From: Marthasterias glacialis
Taxonomy: Eukaryota > Echinodermata > Asteroidea > Forcipulatida > Asteriidae
Direction of reading: 5' to 3'
DNA length: 64,000 nt
Assembly: GCA_911728455.2 (NCBI GenBank)
Contig: OU452239.1
Location: 703,986 to 767,985, forward strand
Made by a program: the position numbers and the translations under genes. This document shows, piece after piece, positions 35,311 to 48,410 of this stretch (positions are counted from its first letter, which is position 1; every line of letters begins with the position of its first letter). The notes beneath the pieces were generated by a model. That model saw only the letters and a list, made by a program, of their open reading frames with translations. It did no database searches and had not been told where the DNA came from.

Positions 35311-37625
35311 ATTTTTATTTATTTATTTGTTTGTTTTATTTGTTTGTTTGTTTTTTTGTTTGTTTTTGTTTAGAGTGCATTAGGTCAAGATGCAACAAGA
35401 TATTGTACACAATTATCTCATTTGATCAAAATCATGAAAACACAGTGAAAGTAAACCCGGCGAGCTTACTCTATTCATTTATTTTCGAAGATATTTCATT
35501 CAAATCCTCAAAGCCACAGATTAAGTGTTGGGGGAAACATTCTTGCTTACTGTGAGATACCAGAAGGGGAAATTTCTAATAACCATTAGTGGTGCTGGTG
35601 TTAGGTCTTTACAAATATATATATATTAAAAAAAAACTGATGTAATCAAATTGCACCAATTCCCATCAACCCCTTGACTCAACTGGCACATTGTTAGGAA
35701 TGAAAGAGTGAGATGAGAACGTACTCCCAAGTAAACTTTTCAAAGGAAATTAAATGTTTTCACTAGGATTGAGTTGCACTTTGGAAAAAAACATATCTTT
35801 TGTGTATTCGTGTTTTGAAGAGAAACAGTATATAAATGTTTATTTGCTGAGGCGGTGGAAAGCATCAAATAGAAAGGTTCATGAGTTTCTAGCATTATTT
35901 TGAAGCGCTTTTGTTCACTGGGGGCATCAACCAATGCTACAAACAACTATAGTTGTGTTACAATTGCCATGAATTAATGCGGAAACGAGAACGTAAAATA
36001 ACATAAACGTGTACCAATTAACGTTTATAGCTGGTCGTATAATATTATATTTACGAGAAAACACAATAATTGTCTGAATCCGTCGTAAATCAAAGGTATT
36101 CCTGTGCTAGGTAAAAACATGTTATTGTAAACTTACTTTTTGCTGCAATTTAGAACCCGCAGTCCGCTCGTTAGTCAAAAATACCAACATAATACTAGTA
36201 CACCCATTGGGCTATTTCCCATAATTTATTTAATTTATTTTGTTATTTTGTTTTTCTTCAAATTAATACCGTGTTCATCTGGCACAGTGATACTTTACAA
36301 AAACTCTTACATATATTTTATGCCAAGGTGCTGAAACATCATGGTGTTTACTTAAGCTGTAATGCTAGATATTGGCAGAGACATCGCAGGAGGTGGATTC
36401 AGAGATGTGTGTAAATTATGCTTTTCCTGCCTTCATAAATGATGGATTCAAGTATCTCCAGAATCTAATGATGCGGTCTAATATCACTATTACCAGAATA
36501 TATAAATACAAGTTAGCATTAAACTTGCTGTCGTTATATGTAATAAACCATATTAAAGATATGAATGTTCCGTGTTTGCTGAATCTATCAAAGTGACAAT
36601 ATGGCTTCTGCCGAGAGGAAACTACACAATAAAAAAGACACACAGTAATTATATATCAAAACAATGTCGAACGTTAATTGCTAGTCTTATTCGAAGGCAG
36701 TCGCCTGTCTATCCTCCCTAATTACTTATGGCACTTGACGAATCTAGTAATGCCTTCTAGTTAACCATTGAAGCAAATCGGAAATGATCGTTTTGCAAGG
36801 TAGCTTGAGGCTTTTTTATTTTTGTTTTTATATTGTTACATATATTTTTGTTCTTTATTTTTTTTTTCCTTTTTTATATTGTTATATTTTGTTTTTACAA
36901 AATGTTAAGTTGCACTTTTTAAAAGACTCTCTTAGCTTAGAATGTATATCGTGTTGTTGCAATGTACCGTACTTTTGATATAGGCCAGTTTGACTGCACA
37001 ATAATATTGCGCTGAAAACGCGTGTGTAACTAACATAGCCTTGTGCGATCAAGCTCTCAGTGGTCGTTGTTCTTGCACATGGCCACTTCTGAAGGGTTTT
37101 GACAAGGTCCTTACAATTGCTGCAGTTTGCCGAGTCACTTTTAAATTTCTAAATTGCGGCCTTTCTTTTTACAGTCGGCGTGCCTTTTATCGGCAACAAA
37201 CAGACAATTTGCGCTGAAAGGAAAACGCAGCATGGGGCCTTCCAAGTTGAAAACTACGAGTATATTACCATTATACCACACAACTACAACGTGTAGAGAG
37301 GATTAATTTGTTGATATAGTGGTGTTAAACTCAGCATGTTATAAAATACTACACCTTTGCCAACTAGAAAAACGAATAGTCACCTTAAAGATGCTGGGTT
37401 CGATTTGAAATTGAGATTTAATTTGTAAATAGTCATTTTGGTAGATTTATAAAAGTTACACGCTTTCGTTTAAGGTACTGCTCGAACAAATCCGCCAACT
37501 CCTTATGTTGTAATTAAAAAACTAAAACTGAATTATTGCACCATATGTCGAAATTTGTGTGTGCATCGGCGTGTGCATCGAAGTTAACAACATTAGGAAT
37601 TTGTTTTCTATGTTGAGTATACTAT
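35311..37625. other. No gene seen; (TTTG)n at 35320-35370
   Basis: TTTG-type low complexity and T-rich runs give rise to hydrophobic-looking frames. No gene-like structure. Confidence 0.5.
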
Positions 37626-37651
37626 GCCCAGTATATCAAAATATACTGGGC
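37626..37651. repeat. Small perfect hairpin
   Basis: GCCCAGTATAT and ATATACTGGGC flank a 4-base loop. Could be a structured RNA element or chance. Confidence 0.5.
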
Positions 37652-38669
37652 TTATATTCAAATGTCGGGAAACAAGTAAAGGAGTAGCTAAACAAGAACA
37701 AGGACAAAAACAGCGAAGTAACCATGACATTTTTTTTCTTAATATCCAATATGCTGACGACGACTTCAGAGTGCGCTAGTCCAAACTTAGAACAGACTAT
37801 AAAAAAAAAAACAATAAAAGAGATATTTCAGCGCCACATGATTGATGTACACCACAAAAATAACCAAAGTCTTATTCACTTCACTTATCTCTAAGCAAAT
37901 TTATTGTACTAACGTTTACTTTAAGAAAAACTGACGAAAAAAATAATTATATCATCTTTTGTCGATGTTACTATAAGTGTTGTTTGTTCGGAAATGGATA
38001 GTCCAAAATTACCTTATTTCACCGGTTCGTTTTTGTCTCACTGCCCATTCTATAGAAATACTGACCCCAAAATGATATTAATTACCAAAATGAGTGCTTT
38101 TGATAATTTGGTTATAAAAAAAAAATGAATTAAAACAAAGCGCGAAGGGCGCTCGACAATTGCATTATCGTGTAGAGCGAAATGTCTTCGGTTTATAATG
38201 TTTAACTTAGACAATCTGTAATGGAGTTGAAACAAAACAAATTATATGTAAATGCAACATCTCCAATTAAGTAGAATAAACTTATTTAAAAAAGAAAGAA
38301 AGAAACATACAGATGGAATAAATCTAGCGCACACATTCTGATTGGCTTGGTTCTGACTGGTGTTGTCACACCTTTGTCCTTCAGTACTAGCTCCTTCGGT
38401 ATTTAGGTTACAACGATTACTTCGGCCTTGCAATCATCTGCATAGTATCATTTGTTTCTTTTATTGTGACGTTCTCTTTCGCTCCCTCATTCTCTCTGAC
38501 TCTTTTTTTTTTTTTTTATGTATTTTTTTCTTTATCTTGACAAAATGATCCTCGATTGAACAGAAAGAGCACTTGTCATAATTAGGGCCAGTGTGTTTGA
38601 CCTTGCCGAAAATAAGTGGTTGTAATTCACACGCCAAGCCGGAACGCAAACTGTCAGGTTGGTTTGGTG

Positions 38670-38702
<33 letters not shown>

Positions 38703-39337
38703 AGAAGATATTCCCAATCTGGAAATTGCGCTCGTTGGAAAGCGATTGTAACGCTGGAGGTTTTGGATTCAAATAAGAAACCGTAGTGCAAGATTGAATT
38801 AAAAAAAAAAAAAAAAATGCAAATCTTGTAAAGACGGATAACAAGTAAACGAGGCTAAATCTTCACACAGTCAGGCAGGTGTCGAAGTCTTTCCGCAAAC
38901 ATGCAACTTCCGTTCGCACAGGAAGGCGCGTGGCCGGCATCCAACCTAATTTATTTTATTACTTTGATTTCGATTAATTTTTTTTTATTAATTTTAAAAC
39001 GGAGTCATTGCACTAGTTGCTTATTGTGCTCTGACAAAATAAGATCGAATTAGTAAAGTGGTTGTTAAGACTCTTTGTGCCGTGATTTTCAAAAACGTTT
39101 TTCACACAAACTATATAGGCACACATATATATTTATTTTTAAATCAAGGAAGAACAATCTACAAAGCAAAATAATTGTAAACACATGGTGTTACCGTAAA
39201 CCAAATCTATTAAAATATACCACTTTATTAGTTTTAACTATATACAAAGTAAAAATAAAGCGATCGGGCGGAATACTTTTCGAATCTGTTTTTACAGAAT
39301 CCAAAACCAGACTTATGGATTAACAGTTCAAACTACT
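37652..39337. other. No gene seen; poly-T at 38503-38518 and 38670-38697; poly-A at 38800-38817
   Basis: Several homopolymer runs. The 127-codon - strand frame across them is lysine/phenylalanine-rich and is an artefact of those runs. Confidence 0.5.
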
Positions 39338-39716
39338 TTATTACGGATTCACAAAAGGTGGGCTATGTGTGCAGAACGTGAATCCGTAAACACATCCGTA
39401 AATCTGTAATAACATACTATGTATCCGTAATAGCAAATTGTAAATCCGTAATAACAAATTATGTATCCGTAATAGCGAATTTTAAATCATATGAACAGAT
39501 TGTGTATTCGTAATAACGAATTGTGAATCCGTAATATCGGACTGTGAATCCGTAATAAGGGATTTTGATTCTGTAACAACGAAGTGTGAATCCGTAATAA
39601 CGGATTTGAATCCGTATTAACGGATATGAAACCGTATTAATGGATTGTGAATCCGTAATAACGGATTGTGGATTTTTAATAACGGATTGTAAATCCGTTA
39701 TTGACGGATTTGGGAA
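39338..39716. repeat. About 21-bp array containing ATCCGT...ACGGAT palindromes
   Basis: Units like GTGAATCCGTAATAACGGAT repeat about 15 times with variation (ATCCGTAATAGCGAAT, ATCCGTATTAACGGAT). Each intact unit contains ATCCGT...ACGGAT, which is self-complementary, so the array can form a string of small hairpins. The 102-codon - strand frame here is repeat-derived. Confidence 0.8.
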
Positions 39717-42396
39717 TGTTTTCGTTCTTGAAATAAATAGGCACTCGTAATAAATTAATGCTCGCATGTTCTCTGTTTAAAATGTCCTTTATGTAATACG
39801 TACCTGGAAAGAACACTGTGTCTAGTGGAATGATACTGGGCCGCCGGGCTCTTTTTCTTAGGTTACGATACACTGATTCTAACCTTAACTTAAAACACTT
39901 AATATCAATACATCAGTGTCCGAGTTCATAGTTGCAATAAGGGATTTTACATACCTTCATTTTATTAAATTGTGCCTGTTGACGGGAACACTTCAAATAA
40001 TGCCCAATGCGTTGTTGCTACAATGAAGTGGCACTCCGGGAAGTTTATAAATTCCGACATCAATCGGTTATTGGGGGTACTCGGGGACCATTCAGAAAAT
40101 AATACTGTTTCCGCAACTCTTACGTCTGTTTCAAACGAATCCAAACGCCTAGGAGCAGTTGATACCGGGGTGACTCTGAAGTACCCCCGTCATTTTCATC
40201 TGCCTGAATCGCATGTTAAACCAATATTTATCTAGTTACCCTCACACAATGTGGACAACCTGTCGTGCACCGGATCCCCTTCGGGTAGAGCGTCTTTTCT
40301 TTTTCACGAGTCACTCCGAATTAAATCACATTTACTCCGTAAAGCGTGTTGTAATAGATTTATACACCGCCTGGGACAATATTTGTACTTCCCAATCGGG
40401 GATGGGTAATGGTGGATGATTAAAGCTCGTGGGATTGTGACGCCGTGACATGTGTTTCACAAGAACCATCGTGGGCAGTTAGTGCTAATTAGCTAGGAAA
40501 TAAAATGTGTAAGCGTAATAAGAAGTAACAATATGCTTGAAGGTAAAGGCGAAGTAGGTCGGGTAAACGAGGGAAAAATGAGTTTAAGGTTATTGGTATC
40601 TTTAGAACTAAGAGTTATTCACATCAAAATGAACAACTGATGAAAGACTGATTCCGTGGATTTCATCCGAGCAATTCGGCGATGAGTAGGGTAATCAATC
40701 AAATATGGAATTGAAGCTGACAATTTATTTTGTTCGTTTAATTGTGTTTGAACTAAAACCATAGAGCAAGGAACTTGCTTTATTGCGATGATATTGTTAT
40801 GAATTATAGGTTAGCTTTAAACATTACACTTGCAGATATCCACTACGTAACAAGAAGACAATTCAAATACCAGTATTGAAATAAATACGGTTATCTTCCT
40901 CTATGATAATTGGACTTGGCTTGTACCAATGTTCTTCAAAGACTCGAGGTCTTTACAGAGTTATCAGTTTCTGTCATAAGAAAAGCCGTTGAAAGATGGA
41001 AAGAGTAACTTTTTGTAAAATTACACATAAACGTATGACATCCTTTGAGCCGAAAGTAGCAAAACCCGTGGGCGTGCAGTAGATGCGCACGCTTGTGACG
41101 CAATGACGTACCAACAGGATACACGCCAAACAACGCAAATAGTTCCACGTATCCGCATTGCATACTGCTTTCTACGTAAAAGAAATTACGTACATTATTT
41201 GGCGTGTATTTTAATTTCTAAAGGATTGCGCCTTACACATTACGCACAACGAATTACGGACATACGAATGTTAAGCCGAAATTTATCGTCACAAGTATTT
41301 TAAGCCGAAATTCTTCACCATACATCACCAGTGGATACGATATGTATAAATTGCACACGATAAGAATGCAGCGCTATGCATATGCAATCCATTTTGTGCA
41401 TCACTTTTTAACTTTTAACGGGAATATTACGGCACAATCCTTCTGCCTTCTGATTAAACCATTCATGCCGTCGTGGTTTCTTTTGGATTGACGTCACACT
41501 TACAACACCCAACAAAATTCTGTGATCAACCTTACAAATTCGGAAAACGTGCTCCATTGCCCATTCGTGTACTGACTGCTACTTCTGTACCCCAGACAAT
41601 CTAGAAACACATATCTCGTCATCAGCTTGTGATTGCGTTTCCTAATTAGTGTAGATCGTTCAGAGAGATAACCGACTCATAAAAATGCGGGAAAGCAAAC
41701 CGATGAAATTAGATTTGGGTTCTTGACTTTAAAAAAAAAACATGACTCGCTACAAAGGGTATTGCGAAAATCAGGTCGGGAGCATATTTATAGCCCCCTT
41801 CCAAACCCACGTTATTGAGGGCTGACTTTTGTTATTTATTTATTTTTTTTTTTTACTTTATTTTAAGTCCTTGGACAGTACACATTTTGAGCAGAGGCCG
41901 TCCATATAGGGAAAGGCAAAATTCAAAATGAACTGTCATCGAAAAAGGTGTGCCCTCCCAGACTCCGCTCATTATAAACATATAAAATCAATAATGCAGA
42001 ATATGCAGAAAATAGCAAATGTTGTAGCCCCCACCCAACCCCCACATTTATCTCCGGATAAGAGTGCTGACATTTCACTTCCTGTGTCTTTCTAATGTTA
42101 CAGAACAAAACTTACTGTGCTGTAAAAAAAACCAAAATATATCGTAACAATTACGTCAGATTCGGTAATTACATACAAAATATTGATCTCTGGTGAAACT
42201 TAACGTAACTATTCTTCCCCCTTTGCAAAGCGAATCTGCGCCAACGGCGAGAGGAGCGATTTCCGTGTGTTTTTTCAGAACCCTGAATGGAGGAAAAAAG
42301 AAAACAAAACTAAAAAAAACTAATATCCAAGCCCAAAAGTTTAATATGTTGTGACGTACCGTTCGTGTTTTTCTTCCTGTTTACGTAGTCATTTAT
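39717..42396. other. No gene seen
   Basis: Short frames on both strands, none with recognisable motifs. A-run at 41730-41739 and T-run at 41845-41854. Confidence 0.5.
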
Positions 42397-42421
42397 TGTG
42401 TGTGTGTGTGGGGGGGGGGGG
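42397..42421. repeat. (GT)n(G)n microsatellite
   Basis: TG dinucleotides run into a G homopolymer. Confidence 0.8.
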
Positions 42422-45400
42422 TAGGCAACGTTTACGGTATTGTTGGTAACTAAACAGAATGTGGAAAACCATTCCATTGTTCCGTGTTGATCAAACGACC
42501 TTTTCAACACTGATTAATCGTAAAACCACAATATCGTTTGATTTTCGTGTTAGCGGTTTTCCCACTGTCTTCCGTTACAATGCTCTCACACTCCGTAGGT
42601 TTACATCATCCGTGTCCCTGAACTGGTCATGGGACGCTGACACCAAGTCGTAAACAAAATAATTATAGATTAATCTCAATTAAATATGTTTGAAGCATAG
42701 CGAGTGATGACGGAGAGCGTGTAACCGGCTCACTTAGAACGTGGGGGTACCATGTGGGTGTAAACGCCCACCACGTGCTCCGTTATCTTTCAACCTCATC
42801 TGTTTTTGCTGTCAGTTTGACATCTCCATTTTGCTGACTTTACAGAATTTCATTGTATCAACGTTAACTTATATGACATTATCTAAAGAACTGACGTTTT
42901 ATGGCTTGTGAAAGATTAGGCAGATACGATTCATTCGTGTAACTGCAGTGTTAAATTGTTTTACGTTTTAAATTGATTGGATTTATTACTCTGTGATCTG
43001 TGCACTTTCAGTCAATGCTGTTTAACGGTAAAAATGTTGTGCTTACTATTTTTCGTGGAGGTAAAAACAAATGCACATCCCACGTGTAAATAAAACAAAA
43101 TAGTTTTAAAAACATTGAAATTACTCTACCAATGTGTTAAATTTCAAATGTCGAGGTTTCAAATGCGGGGGGGGGGGGGTTGAGGGTACTATAACCCCCT
43201 TCGTTATGCCACTCTCCCCGCGCCATTGAGTCGATGCCTAACAAATTGAAGTATTGTATCGGTCTTCTAACAAGAGAAACCGATGTCACTTCTAGGCAAT
43301 GTCTGCGCTTGTTAATTCAATTCGATCTCTAGCCATCGGTGATGACACTAATTCCCCTCAGATATTGAATTTCACTTCCAGTTTCATTGAGATTCCTCCT
43401 TGTGTGATCGAGCCCCCTACGCGTGGAAACGCCTCCGTCGACAGGTTGAGCTGAAAGGGGCAGTCGAGGTTGACATTGTGTACGGGTTAACAGGCGTTAA
43501 CAAACTGCCGGCTTTCATCTTGTTAAGAACTACACGTCACGCGGCTGTGTTGAAAAGGCAGTACACCCCCAGGGAAGGCAATTGGGGTCGAGGGGAGGAA
43601 GGGAGGAGGGGTGGGGGGATAGAGTACAATGTCTATTTACAGGTGGGCAAATTATGAACAGTTCCTGCCTTCTACATAGTGAGTTAAACTTAAGTATAGT
43701 TCGGCATTGAAGAAAAGTAACATACTACTTGAGGAGCACTTGGCCTACACAAATGGCGACGGCCAAACTCCTTGAGGCAAAAGGAAACCTTTTCGATGTA
43801 TGTGGCGTAGGTGATTTGCGTTTTATTCCCTTTCTTTAGTTGCCAGATGTGCTTTTATTGCCCAAAAGATCAATAGCTTTTTGTACCGTATTAAACCTGT
43901 CTTGTTTTACAATCGCCGCCTTGATGTGAATTTCGATAATACCTGATGGCGACTGTAAGTCTCAGTGGTGTATTATTATTTTTTTTCTCCTTTTGTTAAA
44001 CTTGGCGCTCCACATTAAAGGAGGTATCTCCGGTGGTAACCATTTATTGCGATAAAATGAAAAATTACACCATTAGCTAATGACAGGACACGTAAGTGTT
44101 TTTTTTTTCTCTTTAGACAGTTTTTTAAACGCAACCCAAACGTGATATACACGATATAAGCAGTGTCTTTTAATACGCATTGCACAAAAACAGACGAATG
44201 GAAATTCAAGTTGATAAAACTACGTTGACGTTCAACTTAGTCCAAGCTACAATTTACCTAAGTGGATTCAACTAGTGCTTTTCGCACAACACCACGAAGT
44301 TGGACGGTTTATTGGTATGATATCTTTGACGTAAAAAAGTTATCTTTGATAACAATGGCAAAAAAAAGGAATTCCTATTTTGTTTTTCTTTTCTTAAGTT
44401 GATGTTCCCAGAGGCTGACAAAGTATTATGTGCCATCCTCGTGTCCAGGGTTGGAACTATTATCAGCTTATTGTGTTTGATATCGGCAGAGAGTTCAACT
44501 TCATGACGTTAATTCCAATAGCAACATAAGCTTTCGATAACCATTATGGATTTTAAGCGAAGTGCGTATATACCAAAAAACCTTCGATCAACAAGAGAGT
44601 GGCCTTGTACATTTCCAGGTCCTTCCTGGTCGGCAAGATACTACACTGGTCAAATAAGAAAGTGTTCTTTTTTGTCATAATTTCAACATATATTCAAGAG
44701 TTATAAAAACAACAACTGCACACGTTTTGAGATGTGCCTCCTTTCTTCATATCAGAAGTTATTAAATATCAGTCAGTCAAGTCTCCATAAAATGTAGAAT
44801 GTAATGGTGTCCTCCATTGAGCAATGCCTTCAGGAAATCCAGGCCAGGTGGCTTTTTTTGTAAACATTTGATGTCATTTACATGGTCTACTCACGTGAAA
44901 TACCCTCATTCGTGGACAAAATTCATTTTACTTATACTTGCATTGCGCCTAATAAGCCGTCTGGGCGCGAAAGTCTAAGTGTAAATCGTTGGCTTTCCGT
45001 ACAGAGCGCCAAGTGAAGTGTGGATTTAAGTTACTTTGTTGTGGCAGGTGTATCATTATTCTCTACTTGTTGTTCTTAATTTGATTGCCTCAATGGAAAT
45101 AAGCAAGAACATTAAAACACAGACTAAGTGTTCACCTAATTGGAAGGGAATTAATTGTCAGATTCATACTCTTACAAAACAGTAAATCTTTTTTAATATG
45201 TATTTAATATTAATACAAACAAAGAACAATTTTAATGTTATATAATTTCTTTTTCCATATGGGGAGGGGTGCGTATCAGATGAAGAAGAAGAACAAAAGG
45301 ATTGTGACAAATATTTTGACACAATTTTGTTAGTCAACGTCAACCCGTTTGATTCCTGCATGCATCACCTGCACTAGAACTCCATGTTTGATGCTGTAAC

Positions 45401-47558
45401 ATAGGAATTGAAGATGCCACACGAAGTCAACTCTGTCCTTTGCTAAATCAGTTATCCATTAAGACGCACCCTGGTTAGTGAATTACTGGAAATAATGAAA
45501 GTCAGTCGTCTGTAAACACCCCGGAATTGTTTTTGATATGTCGACTTTGTGTAGTCATTTTAACAGCAGGACTTGAACCTTCAAGTAAGATCAGAAAGCT
45601 GCAATGATAAAAACGCAAAAAACTTATGCCGACCCCTGCAGAGACAGAACTATTTGGTTACGATTATTGATTTATTTTCTCTCTTTCTTTTTCGTTAGCT
45701 GGTGACTAGACAAAAATCACGTAATATTTTGACCAGAAACATAGCTCAAAACTTTAACTTTGGCCCGTACTTCCCGGTACAAAATGTGCAACCTATATTT
45801 TTGGAAAGTGACGTCATCGGACGTCATTACGCACTGGAATACTATATCAATTACACTGGCATTGACATCGTGTGGCTATATAACGATTTGTAGTTTTCTG
45901 TCCACTTTTGTAAGAACTTTTTGTAAGAACTCTTTCTGTTTGCAAACGAGACTTCATCTTTAATAACAAGACGAAACACCAATCACAGACATAAAAGTAG
46001 TTTGACAACGTCATCGGTCGACAGCACTAAAACTTGGTCTTGAAAGTATGGGAATATTATTCAATCAATTAAGAAATTATATCATATTTAGAAATTTGGT
46101 GATCCTTTGCCCTAAGGTGATGCGGCCGAAACATGTGATGCACGGTGCCGCTATATTAAATTAACGAGTTCCCAATTAGTGAACGAATTTGTTTGCATTG
46201 CCCTATGCCGTTTCCAACTAAGAAATCGAGAGTATGCATTGTATCAAAGAAAAAAAAACAAAACACAAAACAGCAAATTGCTGGTAAGTATTCGGGTGAC
46301 TAATTTTTGACATGTTTTGGTTAGTATTGTGACTAATTTTTAACATGCTCTAGCCATTATTATGATCTTCAATATTTTTTTGTGCAATAACGAAATAACG
46401 ACTAGCCATTTCTCTGCACGACACCTCGACCCTCGAACATGTCGACATAGATGCCAGGTGGGTTAGAAAACCAGTGACGAGCCCGCGTAGACGTTCAAAA
46501 TTCCCAATATAGCCCGTACGGATAGCCGTTACACGTCTTGAACATCTATGCACGTGCTAAATGTGAATTGAATGTTGCAGGGTAGAACGTACAAATTCGG
46601 CACGTCGAAGTCTTATGATGCGCCAGCTGCAAAACTCCTGTATATAAAAAATGGCCCGCGTCTTTATGTGAGGTGATACTCAATAATCCTTGAAATCTAA
46701 ATGAGTAATTTCACCAGAAAGCAGTTAACCTAATTTGAAAATATCCAAGTTTCCTCTATTTGTCCGGTGCGTGAAATAAATAACTAAAACTCAAAATCGA
46801 ACACGCTGCGGAAACTGTCACGTTGGTATTAAAAACAAATCAGTACGCTGGACAAAGCTGTTTTCAACTTACAGATGGATCCGAGATATTACAGACACCT
46901 ATATTCTCAGCCAATTTATTTTAGGAGCGCCGTACACAGCCAGGCGTGGAGTTTAATAAAAGGAATCTCACAAAAATTAATCACAACCACGTCCATGTCT
47001 GCGGAGTTATTATATTTGGTTGTTGCCAGATATGATATGATTTTTGGGGGGATTGGTTACTAAAATCTCCGTGAGCGACCTTTTAAAGTTCTGAGCGTAT
47101 TTGGCAAGCGACACTATCAAATCGGGCCCCTGCAAGATCTGTTAAAGGTAAATGGCATCTTTCGAATCACAAAATATTATATACGATTTTAGATATTTAC
47201 CTTGAAACTAACCTGTGAAACTTTCATTTCAAAAGGTGGTAGCGAATTTAAGATATTGGCGAAAATCTGGAGCGGTTATTTCCACGCTGATGAAGATTCC
47301 GTATTCAAACGAAACCTAGTTGTTTTGCCCTAACTTTGGTATGTCTGACTTTATCGCGTAGAGTTAGTCTGAGCTTCCTCTCTTCCGTCGATATTATTTT
47401 TGTGATCCATCTCTTTGGTTGATGATCATAATCTCTGCCCCGTATGTCATTGCTGTTAAGATGGACTGATTGCAGTTTGAAGACCGAAAATGAAAGTTTG
47501 ATTTTTTATTGCTGCAACCGAAAAGTGCACAGTGATCATACACAAAATCATGGACGAA
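42422..47558. other. No gene seen
   Basis: GCGGGGGGGGGGGTTGAGGG near 43165-43184, followed by TATAACCCCCTTCGTTATGC, looks like a diverged end of the dispersed repeat at 21180-21365. A + strand frame at 43400-43657 has G/C-leaning third positions but no true ATG start (it opens at a TTG), ends in a G-rich low-complexity run, and matches nothing. GTGACTAATTTTTRACATG occurs twice at 46298-46347. Confidence 0.4.
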
Positions 47559-47703
47559 TGGGAGACTTTTGAGCACGCTAGATGGAAGAAGACTTACAAG
47601 GTAAATTCATTGCTCTCGGAAATGTGACCATGCTCATTAATTACGTAAACAATGACAATTTACATGGTAAGTCTGCTGCCACCTAGCGTTCCAAAGTCCC
47701 CCG
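47559..47703. mobile_element. MITE of the GGGAGACTTTTGAG family (copy 1)
   Basis: The left half TGGGAGACTTTTGAGCACGC then TAGATGG...AGACTTACAAGGTAAAT pairs imperfectly with the right half ATTTACATGGTAAGTCTGCTG then CCACCTAGCGTTCCAAAGTCCCCC. Length is about 145 bp, noncoding. Confidence 0.72.
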
Positions 47704-48234
47704 TTGACAAAGCGTACAATTGTTGTCGTTTTTACCTAAAAACGTTACCACTGAATGTGCTGAGAAGTGTTCCCAATTTGGTTTGTGTTGTCTGTGTTTT
47801 GAAAGCTTAGAGGATGAAAAAATACTTGACCTTCAAAAAATATCAAAAAAGAGATGGCTTTCCATTTAACCTTGGGGCTAGCGAGTCCTCCCTCCCTGGA
47901 TGAGCTAATGAGCCTAGGGGTTCATTACCGTAATTACTGTAAGATTAATTACCGTAAGGCCATTGACGGTTCATTAATCACATGTCACTGCGTAATTACA
48001 GTATGTTTTAACGTATGTTTAGTTCTACTTGGCTAGCTAAGGTGTTCACATAAAACTACGTACTTTTGCTTCCCGTTGGGCTGACACACAATAATACTGG
48101 TTTTATCTAAAACATGATGCATGTTCACGGAATGTGCTTCCGCCTGTGTTTTGTAAACTTGTTGAAGAACTTCGCGTTCTGACCACAAATTTGCATATTC
48201 ATGAAGGTGCAAGTGATATCAAACAGTGTTGTAG
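47704..48234. other. No gene seen
   Basis: TACCGTAATTACTGTAA near 47928-47944 and GCGTAATTACAGTATG near 47990-48005 are an inverted pair of uncertain meaning. Confidence 0.4.
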
Positions 48235-48410
48235 TATCCGTACATGTTATCCGTACTTGGTACCCGTACCCGTACTCGAGTACTGTTCTCATGGTGGTCA
48301 TTGGCGTACTCGTACTCGGCTAGCAAAATCCTCAAGTCCTCAAGTACTACTCGGCCACCCTAGTACTCAACAGTACTTGATGATCGACTGGAAAGTACTC
48401 GACTACTGAC
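48235..48410. repeat. GTACTCGTACTCG low-complexity repeat
   Basis: GTACTCG/GTACCCG/AGTACT words dominate the segment. The 91-codon + frame crossing it is therefore suspect. Confidence 0.65.

Noticed and set aside
38461..38844. 127-codon - strand frame
   Set aside because: Built from poly-T and poly-A runs (FFFFF, KKKKK).
39459..39767. 102-codon - strand frame with YYGFT repeats
   Set aside because: Translation of the ATCCGTAATAACGGAT array.
43400..43657. 85-codon + strand frame with G/C-leaning third positions
   Set aside because: It opens at a TTG rather than ATG and runs into a G-rich low-complexity tract; no acceptor or family was seen.
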